Assembly (NCBI GenBank): GCA_016713115.1 | Contig: JADJPU010000001.1 | Location: 2,046,001 to 2,110,000 of the forward strand | Reading direction: 5' to 3' | DNA length: 64,000 nt | Origin: Cellvibrionales bacterium | GTDB lineage: Bacteria; Pseudomonadota; Gammaproteobacteria; Pseudomonadales; UBA7239 | Shown: positions 53,098 through 61,605 of the stretch, piece by piece | How the letters are laid out: each line of letters opens with the position of its first letter | How positions within the stretch are numbered: the stretch's first letter is position 1 | Translations under genes and position numbers: made by a program | The notes under the pieces: model-generated | Told to the model about the DNA's origin: nothing | Databases searched by the model: none | Seen by the model: only the letters and a program-made list of their open reading frames with translations

Positions 53098-53739
53098 ATG
53101 ACAACCCACTACATCCTCATCGATTACGAAAACGTTCCCGTTAAATCGCTCGCTTTATTGAAAGGTGATCGCTTTCGCGTTGGTGTTTTTCTCGGCCCGA
53201 AAAACACGCGTCTCGCTACGGAATTTGTGCTGGCGATGCGCGAGCTGGGCGAGCAGGGCAATTACATCCAGTTGGATGCGGGTGGGCCGAATGCACTGGA
53301 TTTTCACATTGCCTACTATCTGGGGCGTTTGCTGGAGGCGAAAGCAGCCGACAGCTATCACATCATTTCGAAAGACAAAGGTTTTGATGCGCTGGTGGCG
53401 CATGTGAGCAAGAGCGGCGTTGCGTGCGAACGGGTGGATTCAATTGAAGCGATGTCTTGTCTGCCGAAGCAAGCGGTTGCGAAAGTGGCTGCGTCTGCCA
53501 AGGTAGCGGCTAAACCATCCACCAAAAAGAAAGCAGATGAACTGGTGGCGCTGGTAGTGGCAAATTTTACAAAACGTGTCACTGGCAGGCCGCGCACAGA
53601 AAAGACTTTGCGCTCTACGGTAAAAACACTGTGCGGTGGGCAATATTCCGATAAAGAATTGGATGCGGTGATGGCCAGGTTGTTGAAGAAAACTTACGTC
53701 GTCGTGACGGACGGCAAAGTAACGTACCAGTTGCCATAG
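53098..53739 (+). CDS. NYN/PIN-like domain protein
   Basis: A 213-aa protein. The N-terminal about 120 residues form a NYN-type PIN-like nuclease fold: HYILIDYENVPVKSLALLKG, GGPNALDFHIAYYLGRLLEA, IISKDKGFDALVAHVSKSG, with the acidic residues (D in LIDYEN, D in ALDF, D in SKDKGFD) expected for metal binding. An Ala/Lys-rich linker leads to a small helical C-terminal domain (YSDKELDAVMARLLKKTYVV). ATG 53098 was chosen as the fold begins there. Probably acts on RNA; partner unknown. Stands alone. Confidence 0.82.
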   Translation: MTTHYILIDYENVPVKSLALLKGDRFRVGVFLGPKNTRLATEFVLAMRELGEQGNYIQLDAGGPNALDFHIAYYLGRLLEAKAADSYHIISKDKGFDALVAHVSKSGVACERVDSIEAMSCLPKQAVAKVAASAKVAAKPSTKKKADELVALVVANFTKRVTGRPRTEKTLRSTVKTLCGGQYSDKELDAVMARLLKKTYVVVTDGKVTYQLP

Positions 53740-53772
53740 GTCTGGCGAGCTACTGAATCATCGAGCACAAAT

Positions 53773-54468
53773 ATGAAACTCATGCTTTTTCTCAATCGCC
53801 CTGCGCCACAATCAACGGATGCCTTCCGCGAGTCGCTGTTGTCTTTTTTGGATGCGCTGCCGGAGGCGTTCACTGCCATACGTTTGGCCTTGGCCGATGA
53901 GGCCGTCGCTCCGGCGCAGCCGTTGGCGATGTTGTCGACCGCGCATCCGCATGATGCGATGGTGTCGGTGAAGGTGGCTGACGGTGTGGATAGTGCTTTA
54001 TTGATGGAAGGCTTGCGCCCGCTGGCAGCCGGTATCTGCGCCTATCAGGTGGATGAGCGCGAGCCGTTGCATTACGAAGCAGCACCGGGGCGGGTTGAGG
54101 GCATGTGCCAGGTGGCGATGTTCAGAAAGCCTGCGCACCTGACGCGCGAGCAATGGCTCGATATCTGGCTGAACAGCCATACGCAGGTGGCGATAGATAC
54201 GCAGTCGACGTTTTCGTATCGGCAGAATGTTGTGGCGGCGGTGTTGCCGCTGGCAGGCGATGCCACTTATGTCGGGCCTGTTTATGACGCGATTGTGGAA
54301 GAGCAATTTCCTGCTGCTGCGATGACTGATCGCTCGGCGTTCTATGCTGCGCCGGGTGACACTGCGCGTTACAAAGCCAATGAGCAGGCGATGATCGAGA
54401 GTGTGATGCGTTTTATCGATTTTGCCGGATTTGAATGCGTGCCGATGAGTGAGTATCGGTTGCGTTAG
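53773..54468 (+). CDS. EthD-domain protein
   Basis: A 231-aa soluble protein with two dimeric alpha-beta-barrel (EthD-like) halves. The second is clear: CQVAMFRKPAHLTREQWLDI, WLNSHTQVAIDTQSTFSYRQ, AIVEEQFPAAAMTDRSAFYA. The W-x2-H-x4 pattern is the family hallmark. Related proteins take part in ring or ether cleavage and polyketide cyclisation; the substrate here is unknown. GC-rich codon use like the operon that follows. Confidence 0.82.
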   Translation: MKLMLFLNRPAPQSTDAFRESLLSFLDALPEAFTAIRLALADEAVAPAQPLAMLSTAHPHDAMVSVKVADGVDSALLMEGLRPLAAGICAYQVDEREPLHYEAAPGRVEGMCQVAMFRKPAHLTREQWLDIWLNSHTQVAIDTQSTFSYRQNVVAAVLPLAGDATYVGPVYDAIVEEQFPAAAMTDRSAFYAAPGDTARYKANEQAMIESVMRFIDFAGFECVPMSEYRLR

Positions 54469-54504
54469 GCGCTCTTGTATCTGCGTTGGTTTTCAGCAAA
54501 TACT

Positions 54505-54581
54505 TATACAAACTATTTGACTTGTACAACTCAATAGCCTACCTTGAATATCAGGTATACAAATTATTTGGCTTGTACAAC
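54505..54581 (+). promoter_or_regulatory. Tandem MerR-type operators upstream of the lipid/light operon
   Basis: Two 26-bp repeats (54505-54530, 54556-54581) differing at two bases, start-to-start distance 51 bp. Each contains arms TATACAA and TTGTACA, an imperfect dyad with 10-bp spacing, and TTGACT or TTGGCT inside it that could be a -35. The second touches the ATG at 54582. They are good candidate sites for the MerR/LitR-like regulator encoded in the operon. Confidence 0.6.
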
Positions 54582-55556
54582 ATGGATAGCACGACAGCAA
54601 AACCCGTTACAGCACGCATTCCGGTCGGAATCAGCGCCTGCCTGCTCGGTGAGAAGGTCCGCTACGACGCCCAGCACAAGCGATCCGCCTTCTGTAACGA
54701 GGTGTTGTCGCAGTACTTTGCATTCCAGCCGTTCTGCCCGGAAATGGCCATAGGGCTGGGCGCACCCCGTCCGACCATCCGTCTGGTGGGCCAACCGGGC
54801 GACCTGCGTGCCATCCAGGCCACCGAGACCCCGCGCGATGTGACGGACGATCTGGCGCTTTATGCCGATACCGTGCTCAGCCAGCAGATACAGCTGTGCG
54901 GCTTTGTATTCACCGAGAAATCCCCCAGCTGCGGCCTGTTCCGGGTGCGCGCCTACAACGGGAAAGGCAACACGCTCAACGACAGCTCGCGCGGTGTCTT
55001 TGCCCGCCGTATCACCGAGCGCTGGCCGCTGCTGCCGGTGGAAGAATCCGGCCGCCTGAATGACGTGGATCTGTGCGAGAACTTCGTGTTGCGTGTGTAC
55101 GCCTTCCATGAGTGGCACAACACGGTGCTGCCCTCCGTTACACCGCATGTGCTGATCCGCTTCTGGTCCAGCTACAAGTACCTGGTGCTGGCGCACGATG
55201 AGAAAACCTATCGCCAGATCGGCCCGCGCCTGGCCAATCTCGCGGTCGACAATTTCCCGGCCCTCGCCAATGAGGTGTTTGAAATGCTTATGCGCGCCTT
55301 GGAAAAACCGTCCACCCGCGCGAGCAACACCAATGCCCTGCAACACTTGCGCGGCTTTATCAAGAACTCCATTGACGATGTTGAAAAACAGACAATCAAT
55401 ACGCTGATCAACCAGTATCGCGCAGGTCATGTGCCCTTGATTGTGCCGCTGGCGATGTTGCGCCACCTGCTGGCGCGCTACCCCGATGCCTATGCCAATG
55501 ACCAGCGTTTCCTGAATCCGTACCCCGATGCACTTGGCCTGCGCAACCGGAAATGA
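54582..55556 (+). CDS. DUF523 and DUF1722 domain protein (YbgA-like fusion)
   Basis: A 324-aa protein. The DUF523 half: RIPVGISACLLGEKVRYDAQ, FCPEMAIGLGAPRPTIRLVG, FVFTEKSPSCGLFRVRAYNG, with conserved Cys in SACLLG, FCPE and SPSCGL. The DUF1722 (YbgA) half: FRVRVYAFHEW-like LRVYAFHEW, SSYKYLVLAHDEKTYRQIG, INQYRAGHVPLIVPLAMLRH. Such fusions are regularly found next to photolyase and LitR genes; biochemical role unknown. First gene of the operon, with the MerR operators at its start codon. Confidence 0.92.
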   Translation: MDSTTAKPVTARIPVGISACLLGEKVRYDAQHKRSAFCNEVLSQYFAFQPFCPEMAIGLGAPRPTIRLVGQPGDLRAIQATETPRDVTDDLALYADTVLSQQIQLCGFVFTEKSPSCGLFRVRAYNGKGNTLNDSSRGVFARRITERWPLLPVEESGRLNDVDLCENFVLRVYAFHEWHNTVLPSVTPHVLIRFWSSYKYLVLAHDEKTYRQIGPRLANLAVDNFPALANEVFEMLMRALEKPSTRASNTNALQHLRGFIKNSIDDVEKQTINTLINQYRAGHVPLIVPLAMLRHLLARYPDAYANDQRFLNPYPDALGLRNRK

Positions 55557-55557
55557 C

Positions 55558-56475
55558 ATGAATATGAAAACAATCAAACAATTCTCGATACGCGACCTGT
55601 CGGAAATTACTGGCGTTAATGCAGTGACGCTGCGCGCCTGGGAGCGCCGTTATGGCCTGCTGAAACCCAGCCGCACGGAAAAAGGCCATCGCTACTACAC
55701 CGTGGATGATGTTGAACACGTCCGCAACATTCTCAACTGGCTGGATCGCGGCGTGGCCATCAGCAAGGTGCGGCCGCTGCTGGACACGGAACAACCGCCA
55801 GCAGACATGATCAGTGACGATGGCAGTCACTGGCAGGAAACCCTGCAGCAATCTCTGGGGCTGATCAACGTCTTCCAGCGCGAAAAACTGGCGCAGCAGA
55901 TGAATGAACTGTTCGCCAACTACCCACTTGATACGCTGGCTCGCAATTACCTCACACCGCTGCAAGACCGGTTGGGCAATCAGGCAGCACTGCGCTTCGG
56001 CGCTACAGCAGAAAAAATCTTTTTCGACAGCGAACTGCATACTGACCTGCTGGCACGCATCCGTCACGCCAACAGCAACAACAATGGCCAACGGCTGTTG
56101 CTAATGGCCCTGGATGGTCAGCAATACAGCATCCAGTCGCTGTTGCTGGCGCTGGCGCTTCTGGAAGCCGGTTACCGTCTGCACCTGCTGTTGAATGCCT
56201 GCAGCCTGCGCGAAATTCCTTACATCATCGAACAGGCTTCTGGCGGCGCAGCACTGGCAGCGGTGATTTGCCACTGCGACAGCAAGCCCGATGTGCAGCA
56301 ACTGGAGCAGGAACTGGCTCGTGCTGCCAGCAAAGCCCATGTGCCGTTTTTTATCAGCGGCCAGTGGCTGGATATCCTGCCCGGCTTGCGCACAACTGCA
56401 GGCACAACGCCACTGGATCACACCCTGCGTCTGGCGGTCAGCACCGTCGGCACAGCACTGAGGAAGCCGGCATGA
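55558..56475 (+). CDS. MerR-family regulator, LitR/CarH-like but lacking B12 ligands
   Basis: A 305-aa regulator. N-terminal MerR HTH: FSIRDLSEITGVNAVTLRAW, ERRYGLLKPSRTEKGHRYYT. The C-terminal region (about 90-300) has the helical plus Rossmann layout of the B12-binding photoreceptors LitR/CarH. The lower axial His of the D-x-H-x2-G motif appears replaced (Tyr190 in ALDGQQYSIQ), and the W-x9-EH motif is not seen. It therefore resembles the B12-independent LitR class described in Pseudomonas putida. It starts 1 bp after the DUF523 stop and is the likely regulator of its operon. Confidence 0.88.
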   Translation: MNMKTIKQFSIRDLSEITGVNAVTLRAWERRYGLLKPSRTEKGHRYYTVDDVEHVRNILNWLDRGVAISKVRPLLDTEQPPADMISDDGSHWQETLQQSLGLINVFQREKLAQQMNELFANYPLDTLARNYLTPLQDRLGNQAALRFGATAEKIFFDSELHTDLLARIRHANSNNNGQRLLLMALDGQQYSIQSLLLALALLEAGYRLHLLLNACSLREIPYIIEQASGGAALAAVICHCDSKPDVQQLEQELARAASKAHVPFFISGQWLDILPGLRTTAGTTPLDHTLRLAVSTVGTALRKPA

Positions 56476-56948
56476 CTCTCTCGGCGCTCACCCAGGCACT
56501 ACTGGCACTGTATAACCGTGGTGGCAGCTACACACCGGAACAACTGGCTGCGGTGTACAGCCAGGACATCGTGTTTACTGATCCCGCACACAGCATCCAC
56601 GGCTTGCCAGCACTCTGCGCTTACCTGAACCACCAGTACAGCAACGTCACCAACTGCCGTTTCATCGCGACAGGCGAGTGGGCGACAGGCGAAGTGACCA
56701 GCAGCCAGAAATCCGGCGTAGCCTGCCTGTTTCTGCAATGGGATATGCAGGTACGTCACCCGAAACTCAACGGCGGGCGCATGATCACTGTCAACGGCCT
56801 GTCACAACTGCAGTGCCGTGTACAGACCGACGGCAACCAGCGGATTGCGATGCACCGCGACTACTTCGACCTCGGCCAGCTGTTGTACGAGAACGTGCCG
56901 GTACTCGGCGCACTCAACCGCCGCCTCAAGAAAGGAATGTCGTCATGA
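56472..56948 (+). CDS. NTF2-like (SnoaL-type) protein
   Basis: A 158-aa cone-shaped NTF2-fold protein: LAAVYSQDIVFTDPAHSIHG, ALCAYLNHQYSNVTNCRFIA, and the strand FLQWDMQVRHPKLNGGRMIT. Nuclear-transport-factor-2 proteins of this type occur in LitR-linked clusters, usually without assigned chemistry. Overlaps the regulator and the SDR by 4 bp each (ATGA). Confidence 0.85.
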   Translation: MTLSALTQALLALYNRGGSYTPEQLAAVYSQDIVFTDPAHSIHGLPALCAYLNHQYSNVTNCRFIATGEWATGEVTSSQKSGVACLFLQWDMQVRHPKLNGGRMITVNGLSQLQCRVQTDGNQRIAMHRDYFDLGQLLYENVPVLGALNRRLKKGMSS

Positions 56949-57736
56949 GTGCGCGTTTTGCACAGTTTCTCTCGCAACCGCGCACCGCCTGGATCACCGG
57001 CGCCAGTTCCGGCATCGGCCGCGAACTCGCGCTGCAGCTGGCGCAAGCAGGCCACCGCGTGGTGATCAGCGCGCGCAATGCCGAGGCACTGCAAGCAATG
57101 GCAACACAGTATCCACAACAGTTGTTGCCACTGCCTGTCGATATTGCCGATAACAGCGCCATGGCAGAAGCCAGCGCCCAACTGGCTGCGCTGGCGCCCG
57201 CGCTCGATCTGGTGATCCTCAACGCTGGCACCTGTGAGTACCTCAATGACGGCGCACTTGATATGGCGTTGATCAACAGGGTGATGTCGGTGAATTTCAC
57301 TGGCACCCTGCAGGCTGCCGCGTTGGCACTGTCACTGTTGAAGCATGCTTCACAACCGGCGTTGTATGTAGTGAGCAGTCAGGTCACCACGCTGGCGCTG
57401 ACCCGCTCCGGAGCCTATGGCGCCTCCAAGGCTGCATTGGAATATTTCTGCCGCTGCCTGCGCATTGACCTGCTGCCTGCCGGTATCTTTGTCGGCATCA
57501 TCCGACCCGGTTTTGTGAAAACACCGCTGACCGACCGCAACGATTTTTCCATGCCGTGGCTGTGGACTGCTGAAAAAGCCGCGCGCCATATCCTGCGCGG
57601 CATTGACCGTCGCCGTGCAGAAATGACTTTCCCGCTGGCACTGCATGCCCTGTTGTCGCTGCTGGCCTGCCTGCCACACACCCGGTGGGCATCGCTGGCG
57701 CAATCGATGAGAAAACCTGCGGAGAATGCACACTGA
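56945..57736 (+). CDS. Short-chain dehydrogenase/reductase
   Basis: A 263-aa SDR: nucleotide motif WITGASSGIGRELALQLAQ, LVILNAGTCEY, catalytic Ser in VVSSQVTT and Tyr-x3-Lys in SGAYGASKAALEYFCRCLR, and C-terminal hydrophobic end (LHALLSLLACLPHT) that may touch the membrane. NADPH use likely from the Arg in ISARNAEA. Probably reduces or oxidises a lipid intermediate with its operon partners. Overlaps neighbours by 4 bp and 1 bp. Confidence 0.92.
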   Translation: MSARFAQFLSQPRTAWITGASSGIGRELALQLAQAGHRVVISARNAEALQAMATQYPQQLLPLPVDIADNSAMAEASAQLAALAPALDLVILNAGTCEYLNDGALDMALINRVMSVNFTGTLQAAALALSLLKHASQPALYVVSSQVTTLALTRSGAYGASKAALEYFCRCLRIDLLPAGIFVGIIRPGFVKTPLTDRNDFSMPWLWTAEKAARHILRGIDRRRAEMTFPLALHALLSLLACLPHTRWASLAQSMRKPAENAH

Positions 57737-59004
57737 TGAAAATCGCGATTATCGGTACCGGCATCGCCGGCCTCACCGCCGCCTACCTGCTCAACCGAAA
57801 GCACGACATCACCGTGTTTGAAGCCGGCAGTACGATTGGCGGCCACACCGCCACTGTCGATATCACCATGCCGGACGGCGAACAGCAGGCCATCGACACC
57901 GGTTTTATTGTCTACAACGAATGGACGTACCCGAATTTCATCAAGCTGTTGTCACAACTCGGTATCACCGGCCAGCCGACCGAGATGTCGTTCAGTGTGC
58001 GTGACGCGCGCAGCAGTCTGGAATATGGCGGCAACAACCTCAATACCTTGTTCACTCAGCGGTTGAACTTGTTGCGCCCGTCTTTCCTGCGCATGGTGAA
58101 AGATATCCTGCGCTTCAACAAGGAGAGCATTGCCGATCTCGATGCCGGCATACTGGCGCCAGGCATGACACTCGGCCAGTACCTGCGCGACCGCCGCTAC
58201 AGCCACGAGTTCATCACTCACTATCTGGTACCGATGGGTGCAGCGATCTGGTCGGCCAGTACCCGGACGATGCTGGCATTCCCGCTGCTGTTCTTCGTAC
58301 GTTTCTTTCGCAACCATGGTCTTCTCAGTGTCACACACAGGCCGCAGTGGTTTGTGATTCCCGGTGGCTCGCGCACATATCTGGCACCGCTGACGCGTAA
58401 TTTTTCCGAGCGCATCCGTACAGACAGCGCGGTGACAGCAGTACGGCGCGACAAGACGGGCGCTACCGTGAGCAGCCGCCACGGCGACGAACGCTTCGAC
58501 GCTGTCATCATCGCTGCACACAGCGATCAGGCACTCGCGATGCTGCAGGATTCATCGCCACAAGAGCAGGAAATTCTGTCAGCGATCCCCTATCAGTCCA
58601 ACGAAGTGGTGCTGCACACCGATACCCGCTTGCTGCCCACACACCGCCGCGCTTGGTCCAGCTGGAACTATCACCTCGCGACCGATGGACAATCCGGATC
58701 CTGTGAGCAGTCACATGCCGTGCTGACGTATGACATGAATATCCTGCAGGGTTTGCAGTCCCAACACACCTACTGCGTGACCCTGAACCACACGCAGGCG
58801 ATTGATCCGGCAAAAATCCTGCACAGCTTCCACTACGCCCACCCGGTGTTCACTCTGCCCGGCATTGCTGCCCAGGAACGCTGGCACGAGATCAACGGCA
58901 TCAACCACACCTGGTTTTGCGGTGCTTACTGGCGCAACGGCTTTCATGAAGACGGCGTGGACAGTGCGCTGCGCATTGCTGAAGCCTTCGGTGAATCCTT
59001 ATGA
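57736..59004 (+). CDS. FAD/NAD(P)-binding oxidoreductase (amine-oxidase fold)
   Basis: A 422-aa flavoprotein: IAIIGTGIAGLTAAYLLNRK, FEAGSTIGGHTATVDI, IDTGFIVYNEWTYPNFIKLL, PGGSRTYLAPLTRNF, and the C-terminal FAD motif HTWFCGAYWRNGFHEDGVDS. The family (COG2907) is nearly always encoded next to DUF1365 and a CFA-synthase-like methyltransferase, as here; members are implicated in modifying cyclopropane or methylated acyl chains, including furan fatty acids in Rhodobacter. Exact reaction here is inference. Confidence 0.93.
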   Translation: MKIAIIGTGIAGLTAAYLLNRKHDITVFEAGSTIGGHTATVDITMPDGEQQAIDTGFIVYNEWTYPNFIKLLSQLGITGQPTEMSFSVRDARSSLEYGGNNLNTLFTQRLNLLRPSFLRMVKDILRFNKESIADLDAGILAPGMTLGQYLRDRRYSHEFITHYLVPMGAAIWSASTRTMLAFPLLFFVRFFRNHGLLSVTHRPQWFVIPGGSRTYLAPLTRNFSERIRTDSAVTAVRRDKTGATVSSRHGDERFDAVIIAAHSDQALAMLQDSSPQEQEILSAIPYQSNEVVLHTDTRLLPTHRRAWSSWNYHLATDGQSGSCEQSHAVLTYDMNILQGLQSQHTYCVTLNHTQAIDPAKILHSFHYAHPVFTLPGIAAQERWHEINGINHTWFCGAYWRNGFHEDGVDSALRIAEAFGESL

Positions 59005-59813
59005 CAGCTGCCACTGTGCACAGCCGTCTCTACAGCGGGCAGATCCGTCACCGTCGTCACCGCGACGGCCAACACGCCTTCACCTACCCGATTACCTTGC
59101 TGTATGTCGATCTCGATGAAACCGGCACACTGTTCACCGATGTACCGTTCTGGTCTGCACGCCGCCCAGCTGTTGGCTGGCTGCGCGAGAAGGATTATCT
59201 CGCCAACGTTTCCGGCGACACCTTGCGCCAGCGGGTGAACAATGCCGTGTTCCAGGCCACCGGCAAATACCCGGCCGGCCCGGTGCGCCTGCTCACGCAT
59301 CCGCGCTACATGGGTTTCGGCATGAATCCGATCAGCTGCTTCTACTGCTTCAAGCCCGATGGCATTTCCCTGCAATACCTGGTGGCAGAAGTGACCAACA
59401 CGCCGTGGCGTGAGCGCATCGCCTATGTCTTGCCCTGCGACCCCGCTAACAAGAAACAGCATGTGCGTTTCGCCAAACAAATGCATGTGTCGCCGTTCAA
59501 TCCGATGAACATGGATTATCTCGCGTACTTCAACGCGCCGGAGCAGTTGCTGTACCTGCATCTGGAAAACCGGCAAGACAGTGAGTGCATTACCGATGCC
59601 ACACTGACCCTGCACGAACAGCCTGTGACGCGTCAGGTCTTGCTGCGGCTGTTGTGGCAGTTCCCGCTGCAGACCGTGCAAGTCGCCGCCGGCATTTACT
59701 GGCAGGCCTTGCGCCTGTGGCTGCGTGGCGCCCGTTTTCATCATCACAGCCCGCTGCAAACCCGCATCCCAACCTCCAATACCGTTTCCGCACCGAAGGA
59801 GATCCAACCATGA
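59001..59813 (+). CDS. DUF1365-family protein
   Basis: A 270-aa soluble protein: SRLYSGQIRHRRHRDGQHAF, TYPITLLYVDLDE, VRLLTHPRYMGFGMNPISCF, YLVAEVTNTPWRERIAYVL, KQMHVSPFNPMNMDYLAYF. All family blocks are present. DUF1365 genes are conserved partners of the flavoprotein and CFA-like genes and are thought to act on membrane acyl chains. Overlaps both neighbours by 4 bp. Confidence 0.95.
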   Translation: MTAATVHSRLYSGQIRHRRHRDGQHAFTYPITLLYVDLDETGTLFTDVPFWSARRPAVGWLREKDYLANVSGDTLRQRVNNAVFQATGKYPAGPVRLLTHPRYMGFGMNPISCFYCFKPDGISLQYLVAEVTNTPWRERIAYVLPCDPANKKQHVRFAKQMHVSPFNPMNMDYLAYFNAPEQLLYLHLENRQDSECITDATLTLHEQPVTRQVLLRLLWQFPLQTVQVAAGIYWQALRLWLRGARFHHHSPLQTRIPTSNTVSAPKEIQP

Positions 59814-61090
59814 ACGCAGTCCTCCAATGGGGAATGTCACTCATCAACAAATCACCGCTGACACTGGTACCGACAGAGCGCGGCACATCCAACCAGAAAG
59901 AAAGCTTTTACCGCAGTGTGGTGATCAGTCTGCTGAAAAAATTGCAGGGCGGCAGGCTGGCCGTGTTTGAAAACGACCAGGTGCACGTTTATGGCCAGTT
60001 GGCGAACGAGGGTGACATCAATGCCAGTATCAACATTCACGATGCCGGCGCTTGGCAGATGATGGTGACGCGTGGCTCGATCGGTGCCGGTGAGGCCTAC
60101 ATGGAGGGCTACTGGACATCACCCGACCTGACACAAGTGGTGCGCTTGCTGGTGCGCAACCGCGAGGTGCTGAATGCCCTGGACGGCCAGCAAAGCCTGA
60201 TGGCTCGACTGGCACTGAAAGCCATACATGCCATGAACCGCAATACACGCGAAGGCGCACAGAAAAACATCCGCGCGCATTACGATCTCAACAACGATTT
60301 TTTTCAGCTGTTTCTCGATCCGTCGATGATGTATTCCTCTGCCGTGTTCCGTCATCCAGCCGAACCGCTGGCAGAAGCCTCGGCATACAAACTGGACATG
60401 ATCTGCCAGCAGTTGGAGTTGAGGGCGGAAGATCACCTGATCGAGATTGGCGCCGGCTGGGGCGGCATGGCCATCCACGCTGTGAAACACTATGGCTGCC
60501 GCGTGACCACCACCACCATCTCGCAGGAACAATACGATTTTGCCAAAGCGCGCATCGAGCGTGAGGGTCTGGCTGACCGCATCACCCTGTTGCTGCAGGA
60601 TTACCGCGAGCTGACCGGCAGCTATGACAAGCTGGTGTCCATTGAGATGATCGAGGCCGTCGGTGCCGAGTTCCAGCAAGGCTATTTCGAGATCTGCAGC
60701 CAGCTGTTGAAACCGGGCGGCAAGGCGCTGATCCAGGCCATCACCATCCGCGAAGATCTGTATGACGCCTATCTTGACGACACCGACTTCATCCGCCAGT
60801 ACATTTTCCCCGGCGGCTGCCTGCCCACCGTGCAGCGTATGAAAGAACTGACCCGCGAACACACCAATCTGGAATTGCACGGACTGACTGACATCACGCT
60901 GGATTACGCGCGCACCTTGGACCACTGGCGCCAGCGCTTCCTGTTCAATGTGCCACAGGTGATGACACTGGGGTTTGACTTGTCCTTCATCCGCATGTGG
61001 GAGTTCTACCTGTGCTACTGCGAGGGCGGGTTTCTTGAAGGCAGCATCGGTACGCACCAGTTGCTGTTTGTCCGTAATAACCCTGCATGA
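59810..61090 (+). CDS. cfa: Cyclopropane-fatty-acyl-phospholipid synthase-family methyltransferase
   Basis: A 426-aa SAM-dependent enzyme. N-terminal lipid-binding domain with NIHDAGAWQMMVTRGSIGAG, EAYMEGYWTSPDLTQVVRLL. Methyltransferase core: IRAHYDLNNDFFQLFLDPSM, IEIGAGWGGMAIHAVKHYG (SAM motif I), VSIEMIEAVGAEFQQGYFEI, and RQYIFPGGCLP. It is longer than E. coli Cfa (382 aa), like those next to DUF1365. In related clusters this enzyme methylates unsaturated acyl chains to cyclopropane, or to precursors of furan fatty acids, protecting membranes against singlet oxygen or light stress. Confidence 0.95.
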   Translation: MNAVLQWGMSLINKSPLTLVPTERGTSNQKESFYRSVVISLLKKLQGGRLAVFENDQVHVYGQLANEGDINASINIHDAGAWQMMVTRGSIGAGEAYMEGYWTSPDLTQVVRLLVRNREVLNALDGQQSLMARLALKAIHAMNRNTREGAQKNIRAHYDLNNDFFQLFLDPSMMYSSAVFRHPAEPLAEASAYKLDMICQQLELRAEDHLIEIGAGWGGMAIHAVKHYGCRVTTTTISQEQYDFAKARIEREGLADRITLLLQDYRELTGSYDKLVSIEMIEAVGAEFQQGYFEICSQLLKPGGKALIQAITIREDLYDAYLDDTDFIRQYIFPGGCLPTVQRMKELTREHTNLELHGLTDITLDYARTLDHWRQRFLFNVPQVMTLGFDLSFIRMWEFYLCYCEGGFLEGSIGTHQLLFVRNNPA

Positions 61091-61605
61091 ACAAGGACAA
61101 CATCCGGCGCAACATCATCAACATTTTCGCCACGCAAGTGGTGTGGTTTGTCTGTGTACTGGTTGGTGATCCGGGAAGTATCGTTCTGCTGCTGCACCTG
61201 CTGGTGTACCAGCTGTGGATTGGTCCGCTGCAGAAGCAATGGCCTTGTATTGCGCTGATCGCCGCCATCGGTTTTGCCGTCGACAGCACTATTTCCTGGC
61301 TCGGTTATCTTGTCTACCCGGCGCATCTTCTCAGTGACTGGCACATCGCTCCGTTATGGATGGCTGCACTGTGGTGTTCGTTTGCCACGCTGTTCCTGTA
61401 CGGCCTGCAGTGGCTGCAACACCGCCTGCTGCTGGCTGCTGCACTGGGCGCTATCGTCGGTGCGGGCACCTACTACGTCGGTGCCGGCCTCAGTGGTGCA
61501 CGGTCGGGTATCAACATTCCGGAATTCCTGGTTTGCCACGCCGCGCTGTGGGCCATCATGACACCGCTGTTTGCCCTGCTGGCAAAAGGGAAGAACCATG
61601 CGTAA
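61087..61605 (+). CDS. DUF2878-family membrane protein
   Basis: A 172-aa protein with five hydrophobic helices (VWFVCVLVGDPGSIVLLLHL, CIALIAAIGFAVDSTISWLG, LWMAALWCSFATLFLYGLQW). The GFxVDSxLxxLG and WMxxLWxxFATxL patterns mark DUF2878, usually part of the same lipid/light cluster. Overlaps cfa by 4 bp and the next gene by 8 bp. Confidence 0.9.
   Translation: MNKDNIRRNIINIFATQVVWFVCVLVGDPGSIVLLLHLLVYQLWIGPLQKQWPCIALIAAIGFAVDSTISWLGYLVYPAHLLSDWHIAPLWMAALWCSFATLFLYGLQWLQHRLLLAAALGAIVGAGTYYVGAGLSGARSGINIPEFLVCHAALWAIMTPLFALLAKGKNHA

Noticed and set aside
54564..55577. 337-codon open frame on the minus strand
   Set aside because: It mirrors the DUF523/DUF1722 gene, has no recognisable domain and is typical of GC-rich antisense frames.
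58944..59840. 298-codon minus-strand open frame
   Set aside because: Antisense to DUF1365, which keeps all its motifs on the plus strand.
60119..61057. 312-codon minus-strand open frame
   Set aside because: Antisense to the conserved cyclopropane-fatty-acid synthase gene; the peptide has no family features.
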